NCBI RefSeq assembly: GCF_015291645.1
Contig: NZ_CP030055.1
Location: forward strand, 2,542,001 to 2,606,000
Direction of reading: 5' to 3'
Length of the DNA stretch: 64,000 nucleotides
Origin: Bradyrhizobium sp. CCBAU 53340
GTDB lineage: Bacteria > Pseudomonadota > Alphaproteobacteria > Rhizobiales > Xanthobacteraceae
Of the stretch, positions 38,494 through 47,639 are shown piece by piece. How positions within the stretch are numbered: the stretch's first letter is position 1; each line of letters opens with the position of its first letter. A program made the translations under genes and the position numbers. Below the pieces are notes generated by a model. That model was not told the origin of the DNA, made no database searches, and worked only from the letters and a program-made list of their open reading frames with translations.

Positions 38494-39717
38494 CTAGCTG
38501 GCCCGGTACTTCAGGCCGAACACCAGGGCAACCATCGCAAAGACTGCAATCGTCGTCGCAAAGACCAGGCTCGCCACGGTCGAGCTGATCACGGTCGAAA
38601 GGACGCCGATCCCGATCACGGGAAGCGCGTTGCCGAGAAAGCAGCAGATGAAATAGGCCGAGACCACTTCGGCGCGGCGATCGTCCGGTGCGATCTGGTT
38701 CACAACCTGCAGGCTGCCGCGATAGCCGAGGCCCGCCGCGACGCCGCAGGTCGCGGTCGCCACGATCATGACCGCGAGCGATTCCGCGAACTGGGCGGTC
38801 ACGAGCAGGGCAAGGCTCGGCAACATCAGGCCGAGCGACCATAGCATCGCGGCAGGGCTCGATATCGACCGCGTCAGGGCAATGACGGCTGCAACGGCAG
38901 AAGCAAGCTCGAGGAAGATCGCTCCGGCGATCGCGTGGCTGGTGACATGCAGCTCATTGGCGAGCACGCTCGGCGCGAGCGCGGCGAAAAAGGCGACGAG
39001 CGCCATGGCGCCGAACCCCGTGACTGCCGGCGCGACGAATTGAGGCCGTATTGACGACGGAACGCTGGCGCGCGGCCGTATCGACAGCTGCGTGAAGGCG
39101 GCCAGGGGACGATTGACCGTCTCGCGGGCGAAGGTGAGAAGGGCCGCGACAGCAACCAACACTGCGAGATAGACGATGAACGGCGTTCGCAGCGGTTGCG
39201 TGACATATTCGGCGAGCAGGCCGGCGACCATTGCGCCGAGACCAAGGCCGGTGAAGTTCGCGATCGTCGCGATCACGGTGGCGCGCGAGCGATCCCGCTC
39301 GGCGATCAGTTCCGCAAGCCACGCAGTGCCGGTCCCTGCGCCGATCCCGATTGCAAGGCCGCTCAACACGCGTGCGACGTAGAGCGAGGCGACACCGTGT
39401 GCGAACAGGAACACGAGCGCGCCCACGACGGCGATGCCGATGGCAATGATCGCGGTGCGCCGCCGCCCGACTTGATCGGACATCCGGCCGAATATCAGGA
39501 GTGCGGTCAGATTTCCGACGACGTAGACGGCATAGATCAGGGTCAACGTGATCTGGGAGAAACCCAGCTGCTGCTTGTAGATGACGTAGAGCGGAGTTGC
39601 GACCGTGCTGCCGGCGAACAATGCACCGATCAGGCAGCCGACAGCCGCAATGGTTGCGGTCTTGCTTAACTCCGATCTCGAGACTGAATGAATCGAGGTG
39701 TTGCCAACTCTTGCCAT
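38494..39717 (-). CDS. MFS transporter
   Basis: The start is taken at 39717 (MARVGNTSIHSVS), giving 407 residues with twelve predicted membrane segments. The MFS signature between helices 2 and 3 is present (FGRMSDQVGRRRTAIIAIG), as is ARVLSGLAIGIGAGTGTAWL in helix 4. This is a drug/metabolite efflux-type carrier of unknown substrate. It is divergent from a second, DHA2-type MFS gene, with 225 bp between them and no regulator gene nearby. Confidence 0.82.
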   Translation of the reverse strand: MARVGNTSIHSVSRSELSKTATIAAVGCLIGALFAGSTVATPLYVIYKQQLGFSQITLTLIYAVYVVGNLTALLIFGRMSDQVGRRRTAIIAIGIAVVGALVFLFAHGVASLYVARVLSGLAIGIGAGTGTAWLAELIAERDRSRATVIATIANFTGLGLGAMVAGLLAEYVTQPLRTPFIVYLAVLVAVAALLTFARETVNRPLAAFTQLSIRPRASVPSSIRPQFVAPAVTGFGAMALVAFFAALAPSVLANELHVTSHAIAGAIFLELASAVAAVIALTRSISSPAAMLWSLGLMLPSLALLVTAQFAESLAVMIVATATCGVAAGLGYRGSLQVVNQIAPDDRRAEVVSAYFICCFLGNALPVIGIGVLSTVISSTVASLVFATTIAVFAMVALVFGLKYRAS

Positions 39718-39942
39718 GCGTTCGCCACTCCGAAGACAACATGGGGAACCCAACACGAAGCAAGCTCGCGTTGTTCCCATGTTCTGGAGCGGATGAGACT
39801 TGCATGGCGGGCACGGTTACGCGGCTTCTGTGCCTTCGCAACACAGGGCGCCATTGCGCGATGACGTTTCGATCGCGACCGAAGCATGGTTCCGCAACGA
39901 AAGCCTAACGGTGACGTTTCACCCACAAATATGAGGTGGATC

Positions 39943-41355
39943 ATGCCGGCAGAATTTCTTCAGCTGCAATCCTTTCCGAAAGCATCGAACGCGCGAGGCG
40001 CGCCGGCTGCATCTTCGCTCACGCTCGCGGCAATGAGCCTCGGCTATGGCGTGGTGCAGCTCGATATCACCATCGTCAACACGGCGCTCGACGCCATGGG
40101 CCGGACTCTCGGCGGAGGCGTTGCCGAGCTGCAATGGGTGGTGAGCGCCTATACGATCGCCTTTGCCGCCTTCATCTTGACCGCCGGCGCACTCGGCGAC
40201 CGCATCGGCGCCAAGCGCATCTTCATGGCAGGGTTCGCGATCTTCACCGCGGCTTCGCTGGCCTGCGCAGTGTCCCCCAATGCCATCGTGCTCATCGGGG
40301 CGCGCCTGGTGCAAGGGCTCGCGGCGGCGATCCTGGTGCCGAATTCGCTGGCGCTGCTGAACCACGCTTATGCCGACGACCGCGCGCGTGGCCGTGCCGT
40401 CGCGGTCTGGGCTGCAGGTGCGAGCCTGGCGCTAACCGCGGGTCCCTTCGTCGGCGGCGCGCTCATCACGCTGATCGGCTGGCGCGCGATCTTCCTGGTC
40501 AATCTTCCGATCGGCCTCGCCGGGCTGTGGTTGAGTTGGCGCTACGCCAGCGAGACCACGCGGGCGCGCTCGCGTGAGATCGATTTGCCCGGCCAGCTTG
40601 CCGCGATCGGCGCGCTCGGATCGCTCGCCGGCGCGATCATCGAAGCCGGCGCGCTCGGATGGAAGCATCCTGTCGTGATCGCGGCATTTGTGGCTTCGGC
40701 CGTCCTCGCGGCACTGTTTGTCTGGTGCGAGAGCCGCACGGCGCAGCCGATGCTGCCGCTGTCGTTATTCAGTCACCGACTGTTTACCTTGACCACGATT
40801 GTCGGCCTTCTCGTCAATATTGCGATCTACGGCCTGATCTTCGTGCTCAGCCTGTATTTCCAGCGGATCAACGGGCTGTCGGCGTGGTGGACCGGTCTTG
40901 CCTTTGTGCCGATGATGGGCGCCGTATTGCCGGTCAATCTGCTGGCGCCGCGCCTTGCCGAACGCATCGGCCCGTGCCCGACCATCGTCATCGCTACCTG
41001 TATCTCCGCGCTCGGCTGCCTCGGCCTGGTCTGGATCGAGGCCGGAACGCGCTATTGGACGATCATCATGCAGATGATCGCGATCAGCGGCGGACTTGGC
41101 TTGCTGGTGCCGCCGCTGACCTCGACCTTGCTCGGCAGTGTCGAGAAGGCGCGCTCCGGTATCGCCGCGGGTGTCCTCAATGCGACGCGGCAGACCGGCA
41201 GTGTCCTTGGCGTCGCGCTGTTCGGCTCGCTGATCGCCTCCGAGGGGGCCTTCATGGCCGGCCTCCACCAGGCGCTCATCCTATCGGCGGCTGTCCTGCT
41301 GATCGCGGCCGCCGTCATCGGCCTTGGTGCACGAGCGCCGACGCGTGCAATGTGA
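39943..41355 (+). CDS. DHA2-family MFS drug transporter (EmrB/QacA-like)
   Basis: The start is set at ATG 39943 (MPAEFLQL) because AGGTGG lies nine bases upstream; 39886 and 39931 are weaker options. The 470-residue product has about fourteen membrane segments. DHA2 hallmarks are LDITIVNTALDAMG in helix 1, GALGDRIGAKRIFMAG in loop 2-3 and VQGLAAAILVPNSLALL in helix 4. It is a proton-driven exporter of unknown compounds. No membrane-fusion partner is encoded next to it. Confidence 0.87.
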   Translation: MPAEFLQLQSFPKASNARGAPAASSLTLAAMSLGYGVVQLDITIVNTALDAMGRTLGGGVAELQWVVSAYTIAFAAFILTAGALGDRIGAKRIFMAGFAIFTAASLACAVSPNAIVLIGARLVQGLAAAILVPNSLALLNHAYADDRARGRAVAVWAAGASLALTAGPFVGGALITLIGWRAIFLVNLPIGLAGLWLSWRYASETTRARSREIDLPGQLAAIGALGSLAGAIIEAGALGWKHPVVIAAFVASAVLAALFVWCESRTAQPMLPLSLFSHRLFTLTTIVGLLVNIAIYGLIFVLSLYFQRINGLSAWWTGLAFVPMMGAVLPVNLLAPRLAERIGPCPTIVIATCISALGCLGLVWIEAGTRYWTIIMQMIAISGGLGLLVPPLTSTLLGSVEKARSGIAAGVLNATRQTGSVLGVALFGSLIASEGAFMAGLHQALILSAAVLLIAAAVIGLGARAPTRAM

Positions 41356-41460
41356 GCAGCCACGCACATCCTCTGTTCACCATTCCGGGAGCCGGCGCAT
41401 AGCCGGTTACCGACTGTCCATCTCTGCCGGCTCTAGTGCCTGATGGAATAGGGGCCGGCA

Positions 41461-43860
41461 ATGTATCAAGTTCTGTTTTGTCTCGCGAACCAGCATGATT
41501 GGCGCCTGGTCGCACTCGGCGGCGCGGTGTGCCTGCTCGCGAGCGCTGCGGCAATCAGCCTGTTTCACCGCGCGCGGGCGACGAGCGGCGGTGCTCGCCT
41601 AGTATGGATCACGCTCGATGCCGTCGTGGCCGGCTGCGGCATCTGGGCGACCCATTTCATCGCGATGCAGGCCTATGGGCCGGGCGCCGGTGGTGCCTAC
41701 AACATCCCCGTCACCATCCTCTCGCTGATCTTTGCGATCGCCGTCACCTTCATCGGTCTCAGCATTTCGGTTTCGACGAGGCAGGGAGCCCTGATCGCGC
41801 TTGGTGGGGCTGTCGTCGGCGGCGGTGTCGCAGCGATGCATTACACCGGTATGATGGCATTCGAGATTCCTGCCCATGTCGGCTGGACCGCCGGAACCGT
41901 CGCGGTATCGATCTTGCTCGGCATCGTCTTTGGATCGTGCGCTTTGTTCGTCGCAGGACGAGGCGATAGCCTGTCCAACGCCCTTGCTGCGACGATCCTG
42001 CTGACGGTTGCCATCGTCTCACACCATTTCACTGCAATGGGCGCGCTGGAGTTGACGCCGGATCCATCGCTCGCAATCAGCGGGCTGTCGATCCCGCCTG
42101 CCTCGATGCCCTTCCTCACCGCCGGCGCTGCGGTGGCGATCATCGCGATCGCGCTGGTCGCGGCGTTGCTCGACCGCCGCGCCAAGGGGGAACTGGGGCG
42201 TCAGCAGATCGTGCTGGACACCGCACTCGAGAACATGTCGCAGGGGCTGTGCATGTTCGATGCGGACGGAAAGATCATCCTGTTCAACGAACGCTACGCG
42301 GCCATGCTCCGTCGCACCAGCATGCCGCTCACCGGCCGCCTGCTGGTCGACGTGCTCAGGGAGGAGCAGGCCAGCGGTCAGTGGAAGGGCGACGCCGACG
42401 GATTCTTCGCGCGTCTCGTAGCCGACGCCCGCGAAGGCCGCACCACAACCGACGTCGTGACCAGGTTCGACCGCTCGATCCGCGTCGTCAACCAGCCGAT
42501 GCAGGGCGGCGGCTGGGTCGCCACCTTCGAGGACATCACCGAATGGCTGGAGGCACAGGCCAAGATCTCGCACATGGCGCGCCATGACGCGCTGACCAAT
42601 CTGCCGAACCGAGTGCTGTTCCACGAGCAGCTCGAGCAGGGACTACGCCGGGCGGCGGCCAACGACCAACTCGCGGTGCTCTGTCTCGACCTCGACCATT
42701 TCAAGGACATCAACGACTCTCTCGGTCATCCGATCGGCGATGCGCTGCTGAAGGAGGTCGGCCGCAGGCTGAAAGCGACCGTCGGCGAGCACGACACCGT
42801 GGCCCGCCTCGGTGGCGACGAGTTCGCCGTGGTGCAGATCGGCCGCTCAGAGGAGGCTGCCGCGCGGGCGCTCGCCGGCCGCCTCGTCGAGGTGATCTCT
42901 GCGCCTTACGAGATCGATGACCATCAGATCGTGATCGGCGTCTCCATCGGCATTTCGTTGTCGCCGCAGGACGGCAGCAATCCCGACGAGCTGCTGAAAA
43001 ATGCCGACCTGGCGCTATACCGCGCCAAGGCCGACGGCCGCGGCACCTATCGCTTCTTCGAGACCGGCATGGACGCGCGCGCGCAGGCCCGGCGCCTCCT
43101 GGAGATGGATCTTCGGGCGGCGCTCCAGCGCAACGAATTCCAGCCCTATTATCAGCCGATCCGCGACGTCGCCAGCGATCGGGTCGTTGCCTTCGAGGCG
43201 CTGTTGCGCTGGAATCATCCGCAGCGCGGCCTGATCTCGCCGATCAACTTTATTCCGCTCGCCGAGGAGACCGGACTGATCGTCCAGCTCGGCGAGCTCG
43301 TGTTGCATCGTGCCTGCGCGGATGCTGCGAACTGGCCCGACGACGTCGGCGTTGCCGTCAACCTCTCGCCGGTGCAGTTCAGGAATCCGAACCTGATCGC
43401 ATCCGTGACCGCGGCGCTGGAGACATCGGGGCTCGCGGCGCGTCGCCTCGAGCTCGAGATCACCGAATCCGTGCTGCTCCAGAACAGCGAGGCGACGCTG
43501 ACCACGCTGCACGAGCTGCGCGCCATGGGGGCGCGGATCTCGCTCGACGATTTCGGCACCGGCTATTCGTCGTTGAGCTACTTGCGCAGCTTCCCCTTCG
43601 ACAAGATCAAGATCGACCGCTCCTTCGTGTCGGAGCTTGCCACGCGCGAGGATTCGGTGGCCATCATTCGCGCCGTGACCGGCCTTGGCCGCAGCCTCGG
43701 CATCGTCACCACGGCGGAGGGCGTCGAAAACGACGCACAGCTCGAGCTGCTCCGGCGCGAGGGCTGCACCCAGGCCCAGGGCTACCTGTTCAGCCAGCCG
43801 CGGCCGGCCTGCGATGTCGCAATGATGCTGGATCGCCCGCGACTGCGCGCTTCCGCGTAA
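41461..43860 (+). CDS. MHYT-PAS-GGDEF-EAL cyclic-di-GMP protein
   Basis: The 799-residue protein starts with an MHYT sensor of seven membrane helices (about 1-240). The repeated His/Met motifs WATHFIAM, AMHYTGM and SHHFTAMG are thought to bind a metal and sense O2, CO or NO. A PAS_7-like domain follows (about 245-365). Next comes GGDEF with an intact RLGGDEF near residue 449, then EAL with FEALLRW near 578, NLSPVQFRN, EITES and DDFGTGYSSL. Both catalytic domains look active, so it could make or degrade c-di-GMP. It is a single gene. It might influence the motility genes 10 kb away, but that is inference. Confidence 0.92.
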   Translation: MYQVLFCLANQHDWRLVALGGAVCLLASAAAISLFHRARATSGGARLVWITLDAVVAGCGIWATHFIAMQAYGPGAGGAYNIPVTILSLIFAIAVTFIGLSISVSTRQGALIALGGAVVGGGVAAMHYTGMMAFEIPAHVGWTAGTVAVSILLGIVFGSCALFVAGRGDSLSNALAATILLTVAIVSHHFTAMGALELTPDPSLAISGLSIPPASMPFLTAGAAVAIIAIALVAALLDRRAKGELGRQQIVLDTALENMSQGLCMFDADGKIILFNERYAAMLRRTSMPLTGRLLVDVLREEQASGQWKGDADGFFARLVADAREGRTTTDVVTRFDRSIRVVNQPMQGGGWVATFEDITEWLEAQAKISHMARHDALTNLPNRVLFHEQLEQGLRRAAANDQLAVLCLDLDHFKDINDSLGHPIGDALLKEVGRRLKATVGEHDTVARLGGDEFAVVQIGRSEEAAARALAGRLVEVISAPYEIDDHQIVIGVSIGISLSPQDGSNPDELLKNADLALYRAKADGRGTYRFFETGMDARAQARRLLEMDLRAALQRNEFQPYYQPIRDVASDRVVAFEALLRWNHPQRGLISPINFIPLAEETGLIVQLGELVLHRACADAANWPDDVGVAVNLSPVQFRNPNLIASVTAALETSGLAARRLELEITESVLLQNSEATLTTLHELRAMGARISLDDFGTGYSSLSYLRSFPFDKIKIDRSFVSELATREDSVAIIRAVTGLGRSLGIVTTAEGVENDAQLELLRREGCTQAQGYLFSQPRPACDVAMMLDRPRLRASA

Positions 43861-43864
43861 GGCG

Positions 43865-44299
43865 CTAGCCGCGGCGCAGCGCAAAATGCGCGCCGCAAAA
43901 GGCCATCACGGCGCCGAGGCACAGCGCCGCGAGGCCCGCGAGCACGCCTGAGATGGTCGGAACCGGGCTCGGCGCCGAGGCGGCCTGGCCTGCGCCGGCG
44001 AGCAGCAGCACGCCGACCGCGATCAGAAACTGGCGCATCCGCTGCGGGATCTGGCCGGAGACGGCGCTTTGCATCAATGTCGCCGTGAAATAGCCGCCAG
44101 AGAATCCGACTGATGCGATCAGCCACCAGGCGATCGCCGCGCCCGTCGGCATGAACTCGTGCGGGTCGGCGCGCCAGAGGCCGCCGAGGTCGAGCCCGTA
44201 GCGCGCACCCAGCATGTGCACCGCGAGCGCGAGCAGCACACCCGCGATCGCGGCGGCGCCGAGAATCAGGCGGCGCGGAAAATAGGTCGTCTCAGCCAT
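43865..44299 (-). CDS. Small four-helix membrane protein
   Basis: I start at 44299 (MAETTYFPRRL). The frame extends upstream to 44956, but that part is antisense to the next gene and is rejected. The 144-residue product has about four hydrophobic helices (LILGAAAIAGVLLALAVHML, AIAWWLIASVGFSGGYFTA, FLIAVGVLLLAGAGQAA, VLAGLAALCLGAVMAFCGAHF). No known family recognised. It converges with the c-di-GMP gene, with only 4 bp between stops, and is divergent from the next gene. Confidence 0.7.
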   Translation of the reverse strand: MAETTYFPRRLILGAAAIAGVLLALAVHMLGARYGLDLGGLWRADPHEFMPTGAAIAWWLIASVGFSGGYFTATLMQSAVSGQIPQRMRQFLIAVGVLLLAGAGQAASAPSPVPTISGVLAGLAALCLGAVMAFCGAHFALRRG

Positions 44300-44359
44300 G
44301 CTTCGTTTGTAGGATGGGCGGGGGCGATCGCGCAAGCGGATCGCGAACGGGATTGAGCG

Positions 44360-44947
44360 ATGCAGGTGTTGGACGGGCAGGGTGGATCGGTCACGAGCTA
44401 TGCCTACAAGGCCTCGCTGATCGGCTCGGCACATCGCTTCGAGCTGACTGACGAGGGGTTGTCCTGGCACATTGCCGGCCGCTCCGGCCTCTGGCGATAT
44501 GACGAGATCAGTGCAATCAGGCTGTCGTTCCGCCCCGTCTCGATGCAGCAGCACCGCTTTCGCGCCGATGTCAGCCACGTCAAGGGCAGTCGAATCGCGA
44601 TCCTGTCGACGAGCTGGCAGACGGCGGCCCTGATGGCGCCGCAGGACAATGGATTTCGCGACTTCATCGTCGCGCTGCACGCGCGAATGGCCAAGGCCGG
44701 CAGCCGGGCCGAGCTGACCGCCGGCCTCGGCGCCAAGACCTATGCTTTGGTGCTGGCGTTTTTGGCGCTGCTGGCCGTGGCAATGGCCGGGCTTCTGATC
44801 CGCGCGCTGATGATTGGCGAATTCGCCGGCGTGCTGTTCATCCTCGGTTTTGCCGCGCTGTTCGCCTGGCAGGTCGGCGGCTTCGTCCGACGCAACCAGC
44901 CGCGCAGCTACAGTTTCGATCGGCTGCCGGCTGGCTTGCTGCCGTAG
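44360..44947 (+). CDS. Membrane protein with PH-like N-terminal part
   Basis: The 195-residue protein has a soluble, beta-rich N-terminal half (about 1-115; HRFELTDEGLSWHIAGRSGLWRYDEISAIRLSFRP, which is bacterial-PH-like). Two transmembrane helices follow (about 130-150 and 155-175) with a short tail. I do not recognise a named family. It is probably anchored in the inner membrane with the PH-like part cytoplasmic. Confidence 0.65.
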   Translation: MQVLDGQGGSVTSYAYKASLIGSAHRFELTDEGLSWHIAGRSGLWRYDEISAIRLSFRPVSMQQHRFRADVSHVKGSRIAILSTSWQTAALMAPQDNGFRDFIVALHARMAKAGSRAELTAGLGAKTYALVLAFLALLAVAMAGLLIRALMIGEFAGVLFILGFAALFAWQVGGFVRRNQPRSYSFDRLPAGLLP

Positions 44948-45012
44948 CGCTTGCAATCAGTCGCAATCAAAATTGACTTCGCTGCCGCGCGCCCGTCTCG
45001 CATCGTGCCACG

Positions 45013-45612
45013 ATGACATCAATGAATCGCAGCACGCGCCTGCCGACGGCGGAAGAGATCGCCGAGATCAATCGCACCCATCTGATCGATACGCGGCTCC
45101 GGCCGGCCGATCTGCTGTTTCTGTTCGGCACCCGTGAGGATGTTACGCTGCGCGTCGAGACGGCCGCGCGGCTCTGGCGCGAGGGCCTTTTTCGCTGGTC
45201 GATTGTCAGCGGCGGTGTCACACCGGGCTCGGAGCAATCCGAGTGCGCGATCATCAAGGCGGCAATGGTCGCTTCGGGCATTCCGGCGGACCGGATCCTC
45301 GAAGAGCATCGCGCGATGAACACCGGCGAGAACGTGATCTTCTCGCTGCCTGTCATCGATGCGGCGCTGGGATTGCATAACATCCGCAGCGTGATCTGCC
45401 TCGGCAACACCTGGACTGCGCGCCGCTATCCGATGACGCTGCACCGGCACTGGCCCGAGGTGACCAAGCTGCTGCTCACCGTCGATAGTTTTGCCACGCC
45501 GCGCTCGCTTTGGCATACCGATGCCGAGTTTCGCCGACGTGTCTTGCACGAATGGGACAAGATCGAGCCTTACAAGGCGAAGGGCTTTATCGCCGAATGG
45601 CCGGAGCCCTGA
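45013..45612 (+). CDS. DUF218 (YdcF/SanA/ElyC-like) protein
   Basis: The 199-residue protein has the DUF218 pattern: an N-terminal strand ending LLFLFGTRE, SGGVTPGSEQSECAIIKAAMV, the conserved acidic EEHRAMNTGENVIFS, and LGNTWTARRYPMTL. No signal peptide or membrane anchor is seen, so it is YdcF-like (cytoplasmic, reported to bind SAM in E. coli) rather than ElyC/SanA-like. Its stop is 4 bp from that of the convergent MocR gene. The ATG at 45022 is another possible start. Confidence 0.8.
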   Translation: MTSMNRSTRLPTAEEIAEINRTHLIDTRLRPADLLFLFGTREDVTLRVETAARLWREGLFRWSIVSGGVTPGSEQSECAIIKAAMVASGIPADRILEEHRAMNTGENVIFSLPVIDAALGLHNIRSVICLGNTWTARRYPMTLHRHWPEVTKLLLTVDSFATPRSLWHTDAEFRRRVLHEWDKIEPYKAKGFIAEWPEP

Positions 45613-45615
45613 GGG

Positions 45616-46959
45616 CTACTCGGTCGAGTCGAAATCCTCCTCCTTGGTGCCGAGCAGCGAGACGATCGTGCGCAGGCCGGAATCAAGCTGCTCGAACGAG
45701 GGCGGAGCGAGCGCAAGGCGCACCGCATTCGGGGCGTGACCATGCGCCACCGCGAAGGTCGAGGACGGCGTCAGTGCGATCCCGCGGCGGGCGGCCGCGG
45801 CGACGAAGGTCTGCGAGCGCCAGTGCGGCGGCAGCGTCAGCCAGAGATGATAGGAGCGCGCGTCGGCGGCGATCTGGTAACCGGCGAGCAGCCGCGCCGC
45901 GGTCTGCTGGCGGCGTGCGGCGTCGATACGCTTCAGCCGCGTCAACTCGGCGACGGTGCCGTCGGCCATCAGCCGCTGCCCTGCTGCGAGCGCGTGGCCC
46001 GAGGCGATCCAGCCACCGGTGCGAACCGCGCTCATCATGCTCTCGCGCAAACGAGGAGGCGCGACGAGGATGCCGAGCGCAAGACCTGGCGCGACCTTCT
46101 TGGACAGGCTGTCGAGCACGATGCAGCGATCCGGCCCCAGCGCCGCCAGCGGCGTGTCGTCGGCGAGGAAGCCGTAGACGGCGTCCTCGATGATGGTGAG
46201 ATCGAGCTTCTCGGCGACGCGCATGATGTCGGCGCGCCGCGTCACGTTCATGGTGACGCCAAGCGGGTTCTGGATGATGGGCTGCAGATACAGCGCCGAT
46301 AGATGCGCTTCGCGATGCGCCTTCTGGATCGCGTCGGGCCGCGCGCCAAACTCATCCATCGGGATCGGCACCAGCGTGATGCCGAGCCGTGCGGCGATGC
46401 TCTTGACGTAGGGATAGCTGAGCGCCTCGACGCCGCAGCGGCCGCCGGTCGGCACCAGCGCGGCGAGCGCGGCGGCGAGCGATTGCTTGCCATTTGCGGT
46501 GAACACGATCTGCTCGGCCTGCGGCGCGAAATCCTTGCGCGCGAGATAGGCGGCGGCAGCAACGCGTGCGCTCTTGGTGCCGGTGCTGGTCGATGAGCGC
46601 AGCACGGCTTCCAGCGCGTCGACGCGCTCGAGCCCGGCGAGGCTCTTGGCGATCATCGCCCATTGCTGCGGCAATAACGGATAATTGACCTCGAAATTGA
46701 TCCGCGCGTCATGCGGCTCGGCGATGGTCTCGACCTCGCGCTTGATGTCGCCGGAGATGAAGGTGCCCCGGCCGACCTCGCCGACCACGAGGCCCCGGCG
46801 CAGCAGCTCGGTATAAACCCGGCTGGCTGTCGAAACGGCAATGCCGCGATCATAGGCAAAATTGCGCTGTGGCGGCAGCCGGTCGCCGGGTCTTAACGTA
46901 CCCTTAGCGATATCCGCGGCAATGGCATCCGCAAGCTTCACGTACTCGAACTTGGACAT
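45616..46959 (-). CDS. MocR-family regulator (GntR DNA-binding plus aminotransferase-like domain)
   Basis: The start is set at 46959 (MSKFEYVKLADAIA), giving 447 residues. The N-terminal GntR winged helix is at about 5-70 (LRPGDRLPPQRNFAYDRGIAVSTASRVYTEL). The C-terminal fold-type I aminotransferase-like domain has the PLP lysine in LDSLSKKVAPGL and the pyridine-binding Asp in IIEDAVYGFL. MocR proteins sense PLP or amino-acid-derived ligands. Direct repeats overlapping the start suggest autoregulation and control of the divergent DUF1127 gene. Confidence 0.88.
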   Translation of the reverse strand: MSKFEYVKLADAIAADIAKGTLRPGDRLPPQRNFAYDRGIAVSTASRVYTELLRRGLVVGEVGRGTFISGDIKREVETIAEPHDARINFEVNYPLLPQQWAMIAKSLAGLERVDALEAVLRSSTSTGTKSARVAAAAYLARKDFAPQAEQIVFTANGKQSLAAALAALVPTGGRCGVEALSYPYVKSIAARLGITLVPIPMDEFGARPDAIQKAHREAHLSALYLQPIIQNPLGVTMNVTRRADIMRVAEKLDLTIIEDAVYGFLADDTPLAALGPDRCIVLDSLSKKVAPGLALGILVAPPRLRESMMSAVRTGGWIASGHALAAGQRLMADGTVAELTRLKRIDAARRQQTAARLLAGYQIAADARSYHLWLTLPPHWRSQTFVAAAARRGIALTPSSTFAVAHGHAPNAVRLALAPPSFEQLDSGLRTIVSLLGTKEEDFDSTE

Positions 46960-46960
46960 T

Positions 46961-47000
46961 ATTGCACCGAGAGCAATGTTTTCCTTGCTCCGAGCAATGT
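46961..47000. promoter_or_regulatory. Putative MocR operator: paired GAGCAATGT repeats
   Basis: GAGCAATGT occurs at 46971-46979 and again at 46992-47000, 21 bp apart (two helical turns). Each is part of an inverted repeat: ATTGC-N7-GCAAT (46961-46977), and TTGCTC-c-GAGCAA (46985-46997), which is perfect. Paired sites next to the start codon are the usual arrangement of MocR/PdxR operators. Confidence 0.6.
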
Positions 47001-47145
47001 ACTGGAGCATTTAAGTTCCATCAAGTTCCGCGATTGAGCCGAGGTGAGCGAGAGCAATCCGACGGCAAATGAGGTGCAGGCGCTTCCAGCGTTTGCGCCA
47101 ACGGCACCTGCTTCGCCGCGCGGGACACAAGGCCGGAGAAGAAAC

Positions 47146-47382
47146 ATGACCACGATCTCGCAAACTGCCGGGCGGAGTTTACGCCCATCCTCCTCGAGCG
47201 GATTTTTTGCCACGCTCGTCAATGCCGCTTACGCGCTGTTCGACCGCCTGGAGCGCCGCTCCGCCGTCAAGACGCTGAACGAGCTCGACGACCGCGCCCT
47301 GCGCGACATCGGCATCAACCGCAGCCAAATCGAGGATGCGGTCTACGGTCAGTTCAAGGCCGAGCTGACGCGGTATCTGTGA
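47146..47382 (+). CDS. DUF1127 small protein
   Basis: The start is ATG 47146 (MTTISQTAG), with GGAGAAG upstream, giving 78 residues. The C-terminal half carries the DUF1127 pattern: ALFDRLERRSAVKTLNELDDRALRDIGINRSQIEDAVYG. These Arg-rich small proteins are common in alphaproteobacteria. Some have been linked to phosphate and carbon metabolism or RNA turnover. It is divergent from the MocR gene, with the putative operator in between. Confidence 0.85.
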   Translation: MTTISQTAGRSLRPSSSSGFFATLVNAAYALFDRLERRSAVKTLNELDDRALRDIGINRSQIEDAVYGQFKAELTRYL

Positions 47383-47394
47383 GCTTGCTCCTCT

Positions 47395-47524
47395 GTGTCC
47401 CGGGCGCGCTGCAACGCCCTTAGCGTTGCGGCGCAGAGCCGGGACCCAGAAGCCACACGATACGTGGATGCATGGGCCCCGGCTCTGCAGCGCATCACTT
47501 CGTGCTGCGCAGCGTCCGGGGCAC
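47395..47524. repeat. Imperfect long inverted repeat (about 53-bp arms)
   Basis: Arm 47395-47448 and arm 47473-47524 are imperfect reverse complements sharing GTG(T/C)CCCGG, CAGAGCCGGG(A/G)CCCA and a GC-rich middle, with a 24-base loop. It lies just after the DUF1127 stop. It looks like a dispersed palindromic intergenic element and may also end transcription. Confidence 0.7.
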
Positions 47525-47559
47525 GAGACTGCTGCTTTGGCGAACGCCTGCCTCAACAT

Positions 47560-47589
47560 CGTCATTGCGAGCGCAGCAAAGCAATCCAG
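47560..47589 (+). repeat. Left arm of a palindromic repeat split by the IS element
   Basis: This 30-base arm (CGTCATTGCGAGCG...) pairs with 48873-48902 with only two mismatches. The IS3-type element lies in what was the loop. Confidence 0.75.
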
Positions 47590-47639
47590 GGTGTCTCCGC
47601 GGATGCATTTTGATCTTCCCCCAAAAAAGTGGACGGGGA

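Noticed and set aside
44300..44956. N-terminal extension of the small membrane protein on the minus strand
   Set aside because: It is antisense to the 195-residue PH-like membrane protein gene. The ATG at 44299 begins a natural membrane-protein N-terminus.
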